Part shown: piece after piece, positions 1 to 7,431 of the stretch
Layout of the letters: every line of letters starts with the position of its first letter
Position numbering within the stretch: the first letter of the stretch is position 1
Source: Gemmatimonadaceae bacterium
GTDB lineage: Bacteria > Latescibacterota > UBA2968 > UBA8231
DNA: 14,620 bases
Assembly: GCA_002726335.1 (NCBI GenBank)
Contig: PBSR01000109.1
Coordinates: 1-14,620, forward strand
Direction of reading: 5' to 3'
Notes under the pieces: generated by a model
The model's input: only the letters and a program-made list of their open reading frames with translations
Told to the model about the DNA's origin: nothing
The model's database searches: none
Position numbers and translations under genes: made by a program

Positions 1-624
1 GACCCGGGGGTTGTCGCCGCATCTCCCTATGGTCTGGCCTTCGGGAGGTCGTCCGGACACGGGGCCAAACGCTGGCGGAGCCGCAGCGACGGTCTGCGCC
101 TGAACGAACGCTTCAGCAGCGCCGTACTCGCTCACCCGTGGGCACCGGAAAGCTGGCTGGTGGCCACCGAGGACGGCGTGCTCGTGTACGCGGCGGCAGA
201 AGACCGCTGGGAGCGAACCGAACTGGCGGGTCTGCCGTGCCGCGCCCTGCTGTATGCCCATGGCAGCCTCTGGGCAGGTACCGATGGAGGCGGCATCCGG
301 CGCTCCGCCGATGGCCACAGCTGGCTTCGCGCCGGCACCGGCCTCGACCATGACAGTGTCTTTGCTCTCAGCGCCACGGCAGAGGGAATCCTCGCCGGTA
401 CATTGCAGGGCATCTGTGCGGGAGACGGTGATTCCACCTGGCAGCGTAGCGGCCCGAGTCTGCTCGTGTCCGCCGTGGCGACACATCCTGACGAAGAGGG
501 CCAATGGCTCGCCAGTGCCAATCCCGGTGGCTTGTGGCGCACCGAGGACGGCGGCACGCGCTGGTCCCAGGTGGGCGGCTTCGACAGTGTGCGCACGATC
601 CTGGCGCCGGAGAAGGCGACATGA
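1..624 (+). CDS. BNR/YCF48-like beta-propeller protein, 3' part only
   Basis: The reading frame is open from the first base, so the start lies outside the window; 207 residues are visible. The sequence consists of short beta-strand repeats of the sortilin/BNR/YCF48 kind. Examples are SLWAGTDGGGIRRSADG, with W and G at the turn, then GILAGTLQGICAGDGDSTW, then GGLWRTEDGGTRWSQVGGF. The recurring pattern is hydrophobic-x-(A/G)-(G/T), followed by (S/T)xDGGxxW near the end of a blade. Such propellers usually bind ligands or act as extracellular assembly or glycosidase-like scaffolds; no catalytic residues can be assigned here. The stop overlaps the next start (ATGA at 621-624), which implies translational coupling with the helical/beta protein downstream. 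The fold assignment is fairly firm. The substrate is unknown, and any signal peptide would be outside the window. Confidence 0.75.
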   Translation, partial: DPGVVAASPYGLAFGRSSGHGAKRWRSRSDGLRLNERFSSAVLAHPWAPESWLVATEDGVLVYAAAEDRWERTELAGLPCRALLYAHGSLWAGTDGGGIRRSADGHSWLRAGTGLDHDSVFALSATAEGILAGTLQGICAGDGDSTWQRSGPSLLVSAVATHPDEEGQWLASANPGGLWRTEDGGTRWSQVGGFDSVRTILAPEKAT

Positions 625-2366
625 CGGACACCGAATACCACCGGCAGGTCGACGCTCGGGCCCGACAACTGCTGCAGGCCTGTTACGATCGCGGCGGCCA
701 CCGGTCCCTGTGGAGCTTCCATGCAGCTCTCGCCTGCGATGGGGACCCGGAAGAGCTGATGGAGATCGTGGCGCGGGAACACGAACCGGGCCCGTTCAAC
801 ATCATCCCCGGGATTCACCTGCTGTGCCGGTGGGAGGATCGGCTGCCCACGGCGGCCAGTGAACACATCAAGAGCATGTTCTTCGACTGCCTGCAGCAAC
901 GGGGCAATACCGAAAACCACTGGCTCATGGTCTACGCCGGCAATCTGCTGGCCGCCGAACGCTGGGCGGATGAGCCCCTTTTCTGGAACGGCCTGCCGCC
1001 AGCGGCCATGCACGCCGAAGCCAGCCGCTGGATTCTGGGCACGATCGCGCGTATGGCGACGGTCGGCCACTACGAATACGACTCGACGGGTTATCACAAC
1101 GAACACTTCATACCCTACCTGGCGCTTGCCGAGCATGGGCGCGATCCGCTCGTGCGGCAGCAGGCGGGCAAGGCCGTGCTGCTGCTGCTAACCGACATGG
1201 CTCTCGAGTACTTTCACGGGGCCTACGCCGGCGGCCATGGGCGTGAGGGCAATGTCAATACCTGGACGCAGGTGGGTCCCGGTCAGGGGCTCAACTATCT
1301 CTATTTCGGCGATGAAGAGTTCGAGCCGGAACGGCACTGCCAGACCTACGCCACGCCCGCCGCGGCTGCCGCCTTTCGCCCGCCAGCACTATTGGCACGG
1401 CTGGCCCTCGGTCGCGACACGCCGCACGCGGTGCGCAAGACGAAACCGCCACGCGCCGCGTACCGGCACGTCGATCAGGGGCCGGAGGCGGTGCGGAAGT
1501 ACACCTGGATCAGTCGCTCTTTCGCCCTCGGCTCGACGCAGACGGGTCTGGTGGAGGCGCCGGTGGCGCCCATCGATCTGACCTCCTGGGATCTGACCTG
1601 GCGCGGGGCCAGACATCAGGCCAAGATCTGCAGCAACCACCCGTACCGTTCGTCTCTCCGCTTCAGTTCGTTCCTTCCGGAACTGCCGCAGCGCGTCGGC
1701 CGTTCGGTCGGTACGAGAAAACCCTACCTGCAGGTGCCGGATCGGCTCTTCGGCGCCTCTCCGTACGAACGCATGATGCAACATGAGGGAACGATCGTCG
1801 TGTTGTACCGGATTCCAGCCGACGACGACGCGCCTTACGTCAACTGTTTCCTGCCCCGGGGGGCCACCTGGTGCGAGCAGAGGGGCTGGATCATGAGTGA
1901 CCAGGGGGATTTCTACGTCGGCGTACGTCCCATCGGCCCGTACCGGTGGGAAGACATCCACGAACCCGGCAAGGATGGCAACTGGATCGATGGCTGGCTG
2001 CTGCGCATCGATGATCTCAACGCGGGGTTGGTGCTGGAGGCGGTGGAGAAGGATCAGGCAGGCAGCTTCGATGACTTCTGCCGTGTGCGCAGTGGCGCCC
2101 ATCTCGACCTGACCGGTTGGCCGGAGGCTGGGCATGTGTCCGTCGATTCCTGCGCCGGCACTCGCCTCGACATGGTGTATGGTGGCTGGCATCGTGTAGA
2201 CGGCAAGGATCTCAACTACGAGGCCTATCCCCTGTTTGGCGCCCCGGGTGTGGATGCCCCATTGGGGACGGGCAAGGTGACGCTGTGCAATGGTGAGGAA
2301 ACGCTGGCACTCGACTTTGATATCGATCCGACGGTCGAGCCGGTACCCATGCGAGTTATCGGCTGA
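621..2366 (+). CDS. Unrecognised two-domain protein, possible polysaccharide lyase-like (alpha-toroid + beta-sandwich)
   Basis: 581 residues from the ATG that overlaps the preceding stop; an in-frame upstream start at 504 would lie deep inside the previous gene and is not preferred. Residues about 1-290 look mostly helical and rich in aromatic and His residues: ENHW at 98-101, a segment around EYDSTGYHNEHF at 152-163, and GAYAGGHGREGN at 200-211. Residues about 295-581 look beta-rich, with many W/Y/G/D turns such as GNWIDGWLLRIDDLNAG at 453-469. This helical-then-beta layout is that of (alpha/alpha)-toroid polysaccharide lyases and heparinase-like proteins, and the conserved-looking Tyr, His and Asn residues would suit such chemistry. 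I do not see a family signature strong enough to name one. No signal peptide is visible, which is unusual for a polymer-cutting enzyme and would favour a cytoplasmic oligosaccharide substrate. Being coupled to a propeller gene fits a role in carbohydrate handling. It ends 45 bp before the convergent ATPase gene. Confidence 0.8.
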   Translation: MTDTEYHRQVDARARQLLQACYDRGGHRSLWSFHAALACDGDPEELMEIVAREHEPGPFNIIPGIHLLCRWEDRLPTAASEHIKSMFFDCLQQRGNTENHWLMVYAGNLLAAERWADEPLFWNGLPPAAMHAEASRWILGTIARMATVGHYEYDSTGYHNEHFIPYLALAEHGRDPLVRQQAGKAVLLLLTDMALEYFHGAYAGGHGREGNVNTWTQVGPGQGLNYLYFGDEEFEPERHCQTYATPAAAAAFRPPALLARLALGRDTPHAVRKTKPPRAAYRHVDQGPEAVRKYTWISRSFALGSTQTGLVEAPVAPIDLTSWDLTWRGARHQAKICSNHPYRSSLRFSSFLPELPQRVGRSVGTRKPYLQVPDRLFGASPYERMMQHEGTIVVLYRIPADDDAPYVNCFLPRGATWCEQRGWIMSDQGDFYVGVRPIGPYRWEDIHEPGKDGNWIDGWLLRIDDLNAGLVLEAVEKDQAGSFDDFCRVRSGAHLDLTGWPEAGHVSVDSCAGTRLDMVYGGWHRVDGKDLNYEAYPLFGAPGVDAPLGTGKVTLCNGEETLALDFDIDPTVEPVPMRVIG

Positions 2367-2411
2367 TGGCTTCCTGAGTTGTGTTCTCATCGTTGGCTTA
2401 CTGCGAGCTGT
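2367..2411. other. Convergent gap between the lyase-like gene and the ATPase gene
   Basis: 45 bases between two gene ends. I see no stem-loop followed by a T-run on either strand. Termination here may be Rho-dependent or may read through. Confidence 0.5.
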
Positions 2412-3602
2412 TCACTGGCGCCAATCATCAGCAGGCATGATGCGGCGCATGAACTCATCAAACAACGGTACGGTGAAGGCGGTATCGCCATGGCTCGGGC
2501 TCCAGGCCATTCCCTTGGCAATCAGTTGACTTCTCGTGGGTCCCAGGGCAGTCACTTCACGGCTCAGCATGTTGGCGATGTCCCCGGATCGATGCGGACC
2601 CGGGCCCAACTCGGCCATGGCGCGGATGTATCTCTTCTCGAGGGGCGTCATGCGATCGAATCGCACGCGGAAGAAACTCTCATCGAGAGCGGCGATGACC
2701 GTCACGGAAGCCTGCTCGACGTCACCCAGAGAAATGGGCGACGCGGAAGCAGCTTCCCACGCGTGTTTGCCCCATTCCTGTAGAAAGTAGGGATAGCCGC
2801 CGGTCTCCTGGACGATGCGCTGCAGGGCGTCGGGCGCGACCGTCACACCTTCAGCCTCCGCAGGTTTGGCGATGGCCGTTCGCGCCGCCTCCGGAGGGAG
2901 GGGGCCGACCTCAGGGAAATCGAACAACCGCTCGGCGTACGACTTTGCCCGTCCCATCCTCCCACGAAGCTGCGGCAGACCCGCGCCGACCAGCACCACC
3001 GGCAATTGGCGCTGCGCAGTTCGATGCAGCGCCGTGATGAGCGCCGCCAATTCATCCTCTTCGACGTACTGCAACTCGTCGACGAACAGAACCAAGGCTG
3101 TCTCTGCCTCCTTGGCCGCCGCCCCGGCGACCTCCAACAGCGCCACCAGGTCCTGCTCAAGATCGCCGTTGTCAGCCAACCCAGGCTCCGGCTCGAGGTC
3201 GAGTCCCACCTCGATGTCCTGGTATTTCACCTTGAGGGCCGTGGCGAAGCCGGCTAACCCCCTGAGGGCCCGTTGTGCCAGGTCCCTGGCTTTCTCTTCC
3301 CTCGACAGTCTTAGCAGGGCCTGCCGTAACTGGGGCGCAAGTATGGCTGGCAATGATCGATCTTCGGGAGCCTCGATAGCCAAGGTCTGAATGCCGGTCG
3401 CTTCCGCTTCTTCCCGCATGCGGTCGAGCAACACGGTCTTGCCGACACCCCGAAGGCCGACCATCAGGACGCTCTTGGCGGGGCGGTTAATGCGTACCCT
3501 TGCCAAGCCGACTCTTACGGTTTCCCGCAATTCATCCCGTCCTGCCAGTTCAGGAGGCGGGGTACCGGCACCGGGAGCGAAGGGATTTCTGATGGGATCC
3601 AT
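2412..3602 (-). CDS. AAA/STAND-type ATPase with winged-helix-like C-terminus
   Basis: 396 residues. The Walker A motif is GLRGVGKT (49-56), Walker B is LVLFVDEL (170-177, with D175 and E176), and a sensor-1-like strand VVLVGAG lies at 202-208. An N-terminal segment, FAPGAGTPPPELAGRDEL, matches the entry motif of Orc1/Cdc6- and STAND-like ATPases. The family-typical segment SYAERLFDFPEVGPL (221-235) follows sensor 1. Residues about 317-396 contain MTPLEKRYIRAMAELG and a DIANML/SQLIAKGM pair that look like a winged helix, suggesting DNA or protein partner binding. ATP hydrolysis is well supported; the biological role is not known to me. It stands alone: no toxin, nuclease or protease partner lies beside it. 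It has its own promoter-like sequence and a good ribosome site (AGGTGG), so it is probably monocistronic. Convergent with the gene ending at 2366. Confidence 0.9.
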   Translation of the reverse strand: MDPIRNPFAPGAGTPPPELAGRDELRETVRVGLARVRINRPAKSVLMVGLRGVGKTVLLDRMREEAEATGIQTLAIEAPEDRSLPAILAPQLRQALLRLSREEKARDLAQRALRGLAGFATALKVKYQDIEVGLDLEPEPGLADNGDLEQDLVALLEVAGAAAKEAETALVLFVDELQYVEEDELAALITALHRTAQRQLPVVLVGAGLPQLRGRMGRAKSYAERLFDFPEVGPLPPEAARTAIAKPAEAEGVTVAPDALQRIVQETGGYPYFLQEWGKHAWEAASASPISLGDVEQASVTVIAALDESFFRVRFDRMTPLEKRYIRAMAELGPGPHRSGDIANMLSREVTALGPTRSQLIAKGMAWSPSHGDTAFTVPLFDEFMRRIMPADDWRQ

Positions 3603-3608
3603 CTGCGA

Positions 3609-3614
3609 CCACCT
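3609..3614 (-). promoter_or_regulatory. Shine-Dalgarno AGGTGG of the ATPase gene
   Basis: On the minus strand AGGTGG ends six bases before the ATG at 3602-3600. It fixes the start of the ATPase; the next region upstream is AT-rich and non-coding. Confidence 0.75.
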
Positions 3615-3620
3615 ATGCGG

Positions 3621-3636
3621 AACTTATGAAACTTAT
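3621..3636 (-). repeat. Short direct repeat AACTTAT x2 at the ATPase transcription start
   Basis: AACTTAT occurs at 3621-3627 and again at 3630-3636 (ATAAGTT on the coding strand of the ATPase), nine bases apart. It lies just downstream of the -10 box and around the predicted transcription start. A repeat with near-helical-turn spacing there could be an operator for a repressor. It is short and in AT-rich sequence, so chance is a real alternative. Confidence 0.3.
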
Positions 3637-3640
3637 TTAG

Positions 3641-3667
3641 ATTATAAAATCGTCACATAGTTGACAA
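3641..3667 (-). promoter_or_regulatory. Sigma70-like promoter of the ATPase gene
   Basis: On the minus strand a perfect TATAAT (-10) occupies 3646-3641, and TTGTCA (-35, five of six consensus bases) occupies 3667-3662. The spacer is only 15 bases, shorter than the usual 16-18, so activity may be weak or activator-dependent; TTTTGT at 17 bases is an alternative but poor -35. Expected transcription start is near 3634, about 30 bases before the ATG. This is the clearest sigma70-like element in the window and stands out against the GC-rich background. Confidence 0.6.
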
Positions 3668-3713
3668 AAGTCCATCAATAACTCCGGACGAGGGTGTGAA
3701 AGGTGATCTGTAT

Positions 3714-4979
3714 CTAGCGCTCTTCCGAGCCGATAGCCTTCTGAATCTGTGCTCTCAGCGCCGGTTCATCGGCGTTGGCCAGCGCTTCATCGAGGGCCGC
3801 CCGGGCCTCTTCTCCCCGTCCCGCATCGAGCAGGGCCAACCCGTAATAGAGGTGGGCCAAGGCGCTGGTCGAGTCCAGCTTCAGGGCTCGTTCGAAGAGC
3901 GGGATCGATTCTGCCGAACGCCCCGCCATGGTCAGCAGGTTGCCGGCGCCCACCAGCGACTCCACCTGCGTTGAGTCGGCCTCTATGGCGCGGCGGTAGA
4001 ACTCGAGAGCGGCGTCGAGCTGGCGCCTGCGGGCCATCATCCTGCCCATGTGGTTGAGCAGGCGTGTGTCATCCGGCCGCAGGTCGGCGGTCCGGCGGAA
4101 CCGGTTCGCCGCCTCGGCATGGTAACCGTGTTCGGCGAAGAAGGCGCCGATGTCGTAGTGATGCAGCGCATTCTCGGGCGCGTTGAGGACTGCGGCACGG
4201 AGCTTGTCCAGCTGCTTGGGTACATCGGGGTCGCCACCGCCGATCTGCTGCAGGCGCTGGAAGGAGGACAGGGCGGACTCGGCGAGGGCCACGTCACCAC
4301 GTCGGCGGGCGAGCACTCCAAGTCGGTAGAAGGCTTCGGTGAAACCGATATCCAGCTCGACGGCCCGACGGTACTCGTCCACCGCCAGTTCCTGCTCCCC
4401 GGCATCCTCGAGCGACCGGGCCAGGTAGAACGTGAGGGTTGCGTCGTCGGGGAACAGCTCCAGGGCCCGGCGCATACGCAGGATGGCTTCGTCGGGCCGG
4501 TCGGATGCCAGGTAGAGCTCGGCCAGGCGCCGGTGGACGGAGGAATGCCCCGGCTGCAGTCTGGCCGCCTCCAGCAGGTGCTTCTCGGACAGATCAAAGC
4601 TCCCGAGTTTGTAGTGGATGCCGCCCAGGTTGAGATGACCCAGAGCGTATTCGGGATGGTGGCGCAGGGCTCGTCCGATGGCACTGATAGCGGGAGCGTA
4701 GCGGCCCTGCCCTGCCTCGACCGTGGCCAGCAGGTTGTTGAGCTCGGCATGGGTCGAGTCCACGACCAGTCCGCGTTCGCAGGCAGCCACCGCCTCGCGC
4801 GAACGGCCGGCCTGCATGTGTTGAAGGGCGTCCCGCAAAGCGGCCCTGACGACACCCGCCTTCTGCTGCGGCGTCTCCGTCGGCGGTTCTTCCACAGACC
4901 CGCAGCCCCAGGGCAGCGCCAGCAGACCGCTCGAGGCAAACACGACAAGCCATCTGACTCCTCCTGGCGCGGCGACCAT
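3714..4979 (-). CDS. TPR-repeat lipoprotein (probable)
   Basis: 421 residues, nearly all tetratricopeptide repeats. The N-terminus has a short hydrophobic stretch (about 10-24) ending in a Cys at 26, followed by an acidic, Pro/Thr-rich linker. That looks like a lipoprotein signal, but the lipobox (PWGC) is not canonical, so lipidation is less certain than in its neighbour. TPR units run from about residue 45 to 415. Clear examples are DEAILRMRRALELFPDD (163-179), QELAVDEYRRAVELD (196-210), LDAALEFYRRAIEADS (321-336) and SAESIPLFERALKLDS (355-370), giving roughly ten repeats. Its ATG shares a base with the TAA of the upstream gene (TAATG), so the two are translationally coupled and probably work together in the envelope. 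TPR arrays act as protein-binding scaffolds; no enzymatic residues are expected. It has no recognisable terminator downstream. Confidence 0.88.
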   Translation of the reverse strand: MVAAPGGVRWLVVFASSGLLALPWGCGSVEEPPTETPQQKAGVVRAALRDALQHMQAGRSREAVAACERGLVVDSTHAELNNLLATVEAGQGRYAPAISAIGRALRHHPEYALGHLNLGGIHYKLGSFDLSEKHLLEAARLQPGHSSVHRRLAELYLASDRPDEAILRMRRALELFPDDATLTFYLARSLEDAGEQELAVDEYRRAVELDIGFTEAFYRLGVLARRRGDVALAESALSSFQRLQQIGGGDPDVPKQLDKLRAAVLNAPENALHHYDIGAFFAEHGYHAEAANRFRRTADLRPDDTRLLNHMGRMMARRRQLDAALEFYRRAIEADSTQVESLVGAGNLLTMAGRSAESIPLFERALKLDSTSALAHLYYGLALLDAGRGEEARAALDEALANADEPALRAQIQKAIGSEER

Positions 4980-7351
4980 TAGCGTCCGTCAGGAGACTCG
5001 GTGACCGCGTGAAAGCGGTCCACGCCAGGGACCCCGAGGCGATCGATCTGCCCCGAAGGCCAGTGGACCTCCACGGCGTCGACTCGGTCCCGCTGACCGA
5101 GGCCGAGCTCGACGTCAAGACTGTTGCCGGAGCCGAAGCCGTCACCGCTGGTGACCTGTGTGGCGGTTGTATGGTCACCGGCGCGTAGTACGACACGGGC
5201 GCCGATGGCGCCGCGGTTGGGAGCGGCCCCGGACAACCGGAGCCCGATCCAGTGGTTGCCGTGGCCATCGTTGCGGTAGAGGCTGTTGGCCCACACGTCC
5301 CCGGGATGGTGACCGCCGATGCCGGCGTAGAGGTCGAGGTCGCCGTCGTCGTCGAAATCTGCAAAGGTGGCGCCGTGTCCCTTGCCCAGGTTGCCGACGC
5401 CGGCGCTCTCGGTGATGTCGGCGAAGCCTTCCTCGCGGTTCTGGTAGAGGGTGTTCGGTTCGAGGCGCGACATCTCGGGACCGCCGTTGGACAGGTAGAG
5501 ATCGACGCGACCGTCGTAATCAATGTCGCCGTAACCCGCCCCCATGGAGCCGAAGGAGCGGCGCAAGCCCACATGGTTGCCCACTTCCGTGAATCGCGTA
5601 TGGCCCTCGTTGCGATACAGGTGCGCCCTGGGACCACCGGCCTGACCGGTAACCTGGGACTCGACGAAGTGCTCGTAGTGACACATGGTGCTGACAAACA
5701 GGTCCAGGTCGCCGTCGACGTCGTAGTCGGTGAAGAAGGAGACGTAGCTGGCCTGGATGGGGCGCTCGACGCCGGCTTCGGTGGTGACGTCGGTGAAGCC
5801 GGCGCCGCCGTCATTTCGCAGCAGCGTATTCGGTCCGGCCACATCGACGACGTAGAGATCGAGGTCACCGTCGGCGTCGTAGTCACCGAAGGCGACGCCA
5901 AGGGTCCTGCCCGCCACCGCCGCCCCCATGGCCCGGCCGCACTCATCGAACCTGCCGTCACCACGGTTGATGAACAGCTTGTTGGCCGCCCCCGTACCGG
6001 TAATGCCGTCGGCGACATACAGATCGACCCAGCCATCGCCGTCGACATCGGCCCAGGTGGCATGGAAGCTGTCATCGGGGTCGCTGACGCCGGCAGCGTC
6101 TCCGGCGTCGGTGAAGCGGAGTGGCCCCGCCGCGTTGTGCTCATTGCGGTACAGCGAGTTGGCTGCACGGCCTTCCCAGGCATCACGGGTCACGTACAGG
6201 TCGGCATCGCCGTCGTTGTCATAGTCGGCGGCGGTGGCGCTCCAGCCGCCGCTGAGATCGGCGAGGTCCGCCGCCTCGGTGAGATCGGCGAAGCCGCCTC
6301 TGCCATCGCTGCGGAACAGAGAGTGACGGGCGTGAATCGCCACCGTGAACATGTCGAGACTTCCGTCGCCATCGAGATCCGACCAGACGTTGCCGCGCCC
6401 CCGGTCGACCCGGTCGACGCCGACCACCGGGGCGACGTCAGTGAAGTGAACCGGTGATTCCCGGGCGTCGTCGTTCAGCTCCAGGTGGTATTCGGCGGGC
6501 AGCTGCCCCGGGTAGGTCCCGTGGGCGGCCAGGTAGGCGGCGCGCAGGTTCCAGCGGCGCACGAGTCGGCGGGGTGAGTCCGGCGGCAGGGCGTCGACGG
6601 CGTCGCGGTAGGCATCCACGGCAGCTTCGAACTGACCCTGTCGATAGAGAGCCGTGCCGAGGAAGAACGTGAGGGGCACGTCCCCGGGTGTTTCTGTTAC
6701 CAGCGTCTGCAGTTCCGTGGTGGCGCGTTCGAGCTGTCCCACCCGCAGTCGTGATGCCGCCGCCCCGGCCCGGGCAGGTCGGTACTCCGGGTGATGTTGC
6801 AGCGCCTGCTCATACTGGACCAGCGCCCCTTCGGGATCGGGCGGCTTTCTCGTCATCAGCAGATCCGCGAGCAGCATGCGGATGCCGACGTGGGCGGGCA
6901 GGTCGGCGGCCAGCTCCCGCAGCAGCTCGATCGCCTCCCGTCGGCGTTCGAGCCGTACCAGCGTTCGCGCCAGCTGCATGCGCGCCTCCGGCCGGCGCGG
7001 GTCGACGGATCGAGCCTGCTGCAGAGGGGCCAGGGCCTCGGCGTGGCGGTCCCGGCGCATGTGCACCTCCGCCAGGCCCAGATTGGCCTCGTAGTGGGTG
7101 TCGTCGAGATCCAGAACCTGGCCAAAAAGAACGGCGGCCGAGTCGAACCGCCCCTGGCGGACCTGGGTGATGGCCCGGGCGTAGAGCGTATCGATCTGTT
7201 GACGCTCCCCAGCGACCGGCACACCTTTTGGACCGTTCTCCGCCGGCTCCTGCTCCGAGCACGCGGACAGCATCAGGCCCACCAGTATCCAGGTAGAGGC
7301 GTGGCCCAGAAGACGAGCCGGATCACAGCGGGTGAGTCGAGACAAGGGCAT
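4979..7351 (-). CDS. TPR + seven-blade FG-GAP propeller + ASPIC/UnbV lipoprotein
   Basis: 790 residues from the ATG at 7351. That start gives a classic lipoprotein signal: Arg residues near the N-terminus, hydrophobic core WILVGLML (21-28), lipobox LSAC (28-31) and Cys31. A GTG at 7468 would add 39 residues before the signal and is not preferred. TPR repeats occupy about 52-275. Then come seven FG-GAP/VCBS calcium motifs: DLDGDGSLD 325, DYDNDGDAD 376, DVDGDGWVD 435, DYDADGDLD 490, DYDVDGDLD 542, DIDYDGRVD 609 and DFDDDGDLD 665, spaced 51-67 residues, as in one seven-blade propeller. The C-terminus (about 699-775) is an ASPIC/UnbV domain with NHWIGLRLSG, NRGAIGARV and EVHWPSG. Such proteins sit on the cell surface and are thought to bind calcium and ligands or mediate adhesion; exact function is unknown. 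It is coupled to the TPR protein downstream and divergent from the permease operon. Confidence 0.93.
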   Translation of the reverse strand: MPLSRLTRCDPARLLGHASTWILVGLMLSACSEQEPAENGPKGVPVAGERQQIDTLYARAITQVRQGRFDSAAVLFGQVLDLDDTHYEANLGLAEVHMRRDRHAEALAPLQQARSVDPRRPEARMQLARTLVRLERRREAIELLRELAADLPAHVGIRMLLADLLMTRKPPDPEGALVQYEQALQHHPEYRPARAGAAASRLRVGQLERATTELQTLVTETPGDVPLTFFLGTALYRQGQFEAAVDAYRDAVDALPPDSPRRLVRRWNLRAAYLAAHGTYPGQLPAEYHLELNDDARESPVHFTDVAPVVGVDRVDRGRGNVWSDLDGDGSLDMFTVAIHARHSLFRSDGRGGFADLTEAADLADLSGGWSATAADYDNDGDADLYVTRDAWEGRAANSLYRNEHNAAGPLRFTDAGDAAGVSDPDDSFHATWADVDGDGWVDLYVADGITGTGAANKLFINRGDGRFDECGRAMGAAVAGRTLGVAFGDYDADGDLDLYVVDVAGPNTLLRNDGGAGFTDVTTEAGVERPIQASYVSFFTDYDVDGDLDLFVSTMCHYEHFVESQVTGQAGGPRAHLYRNEGHTRFTEVGNHVGLRRSFGSMGAGYGDIDYDGRVDLYLSNGGPEMSRLEPNTLYQNREEGFADITESAGVGNLGKGHGATFADFDDDGDLDLYAGIGGHHPGDVWANSLYRNDGHGNHWIGLRLSGAAPNRGAIGARVVLRAGDHTTATQVTSGDGFGSGNSLDVELGLGQRDRVDAVEVHWPSGQIDRLGVPGVDRFHAVTESPDGR

Positions 7352-7431
7352 AGCAGAAGGTGAGGGAGAAACTCGCCGACCGCCGTGGCAGGCGCAACCA
7401 ACCAGGTGCCGAAGAGAGAGGCCCCACGAAA
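7352..7431. promoter_or_regulatory. Divergent intergenic control region
   Basis: About 80 bases between the likely starts of the lipoprotein gene (7351, leftward) and the permease gene (7432, rightward). Both operons should be transcribed from here. It is GC-rich and I find no convincing sigma70 -10/-35 pair, inverted repeat or riboswitch-like structure. If the permease instead starts at the GTG at 7360, only eight bases separate the genes and promoters must lie inside the coding sequences. Confidence 0.4.
7413..7421 (+). promoter_or_regulatory. Purine-rich ribosome site favouring the GTG at 7432
   Basis: AGAGAGAGG ends ten bases before the GTG at 7432. It is a weak-to-moderate Shine-Dalgarno, but better placed than anything before the alternative GTG at 7360, where AAGGG is 11 bases away. 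Confidence 0.4.

Larger units (their letters stand above)
3603..3713. other. AT-rich intergenic island between the TPR lipoprotein gene and the ATPase gene
   Basis: 111 bases without a gene. The middle (about 3620-3680) is strongly AT-rich, unlike everything around it. It holds the ATPase promoter, the AACTTAT repeat and an interrupted four-base inverted repeat, GTCA-N6-TGAC (3652-3665). No hairpin followed by a T-run was found, so I see no intrinsic terminator for the TPR gene that ends at 3714. Confidence 0.6.

Noticed and set aside
132..1136. Long open frame (334 codons) on the minus strand
   Set aside because: It runs opposite to the propeller and lyase-like genes, shows no family motif, and is low-complexity in R, P and A. 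It is a high-GC antisense shadow.
2412..3602. ATPase as part of a defence or toxin-antitoxin system
   Set aside because: No nuclease, toxin, protease or other effector gene is adjacent, and the flanking genes are envelope or carbohydrate-related.
3661..3666. Perfect TTGACA on the + strand
   Set aside because: No -10 box at 16-18 bases downstream and no + strand gene follows; it overlaps the minus-strand -35 box by near-symmetry.
5320..6400. Recurrent short DNA words such as GTCGCCGTCG spaced about 150-200 bases apart
   Set aside because: They are the coding sequence for the repeated calcium loops of the propeller, not a DNA-level repeat array or binding sites.
5252..6457. 401-codon frame on the + strand rich in Val, Gly and Glu
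   Set aside because: It lies antisense to the FG-GAP repeats. Its regular look is the reverse complement of the repeated Asp-Gly-Asp codons and has no independent support.
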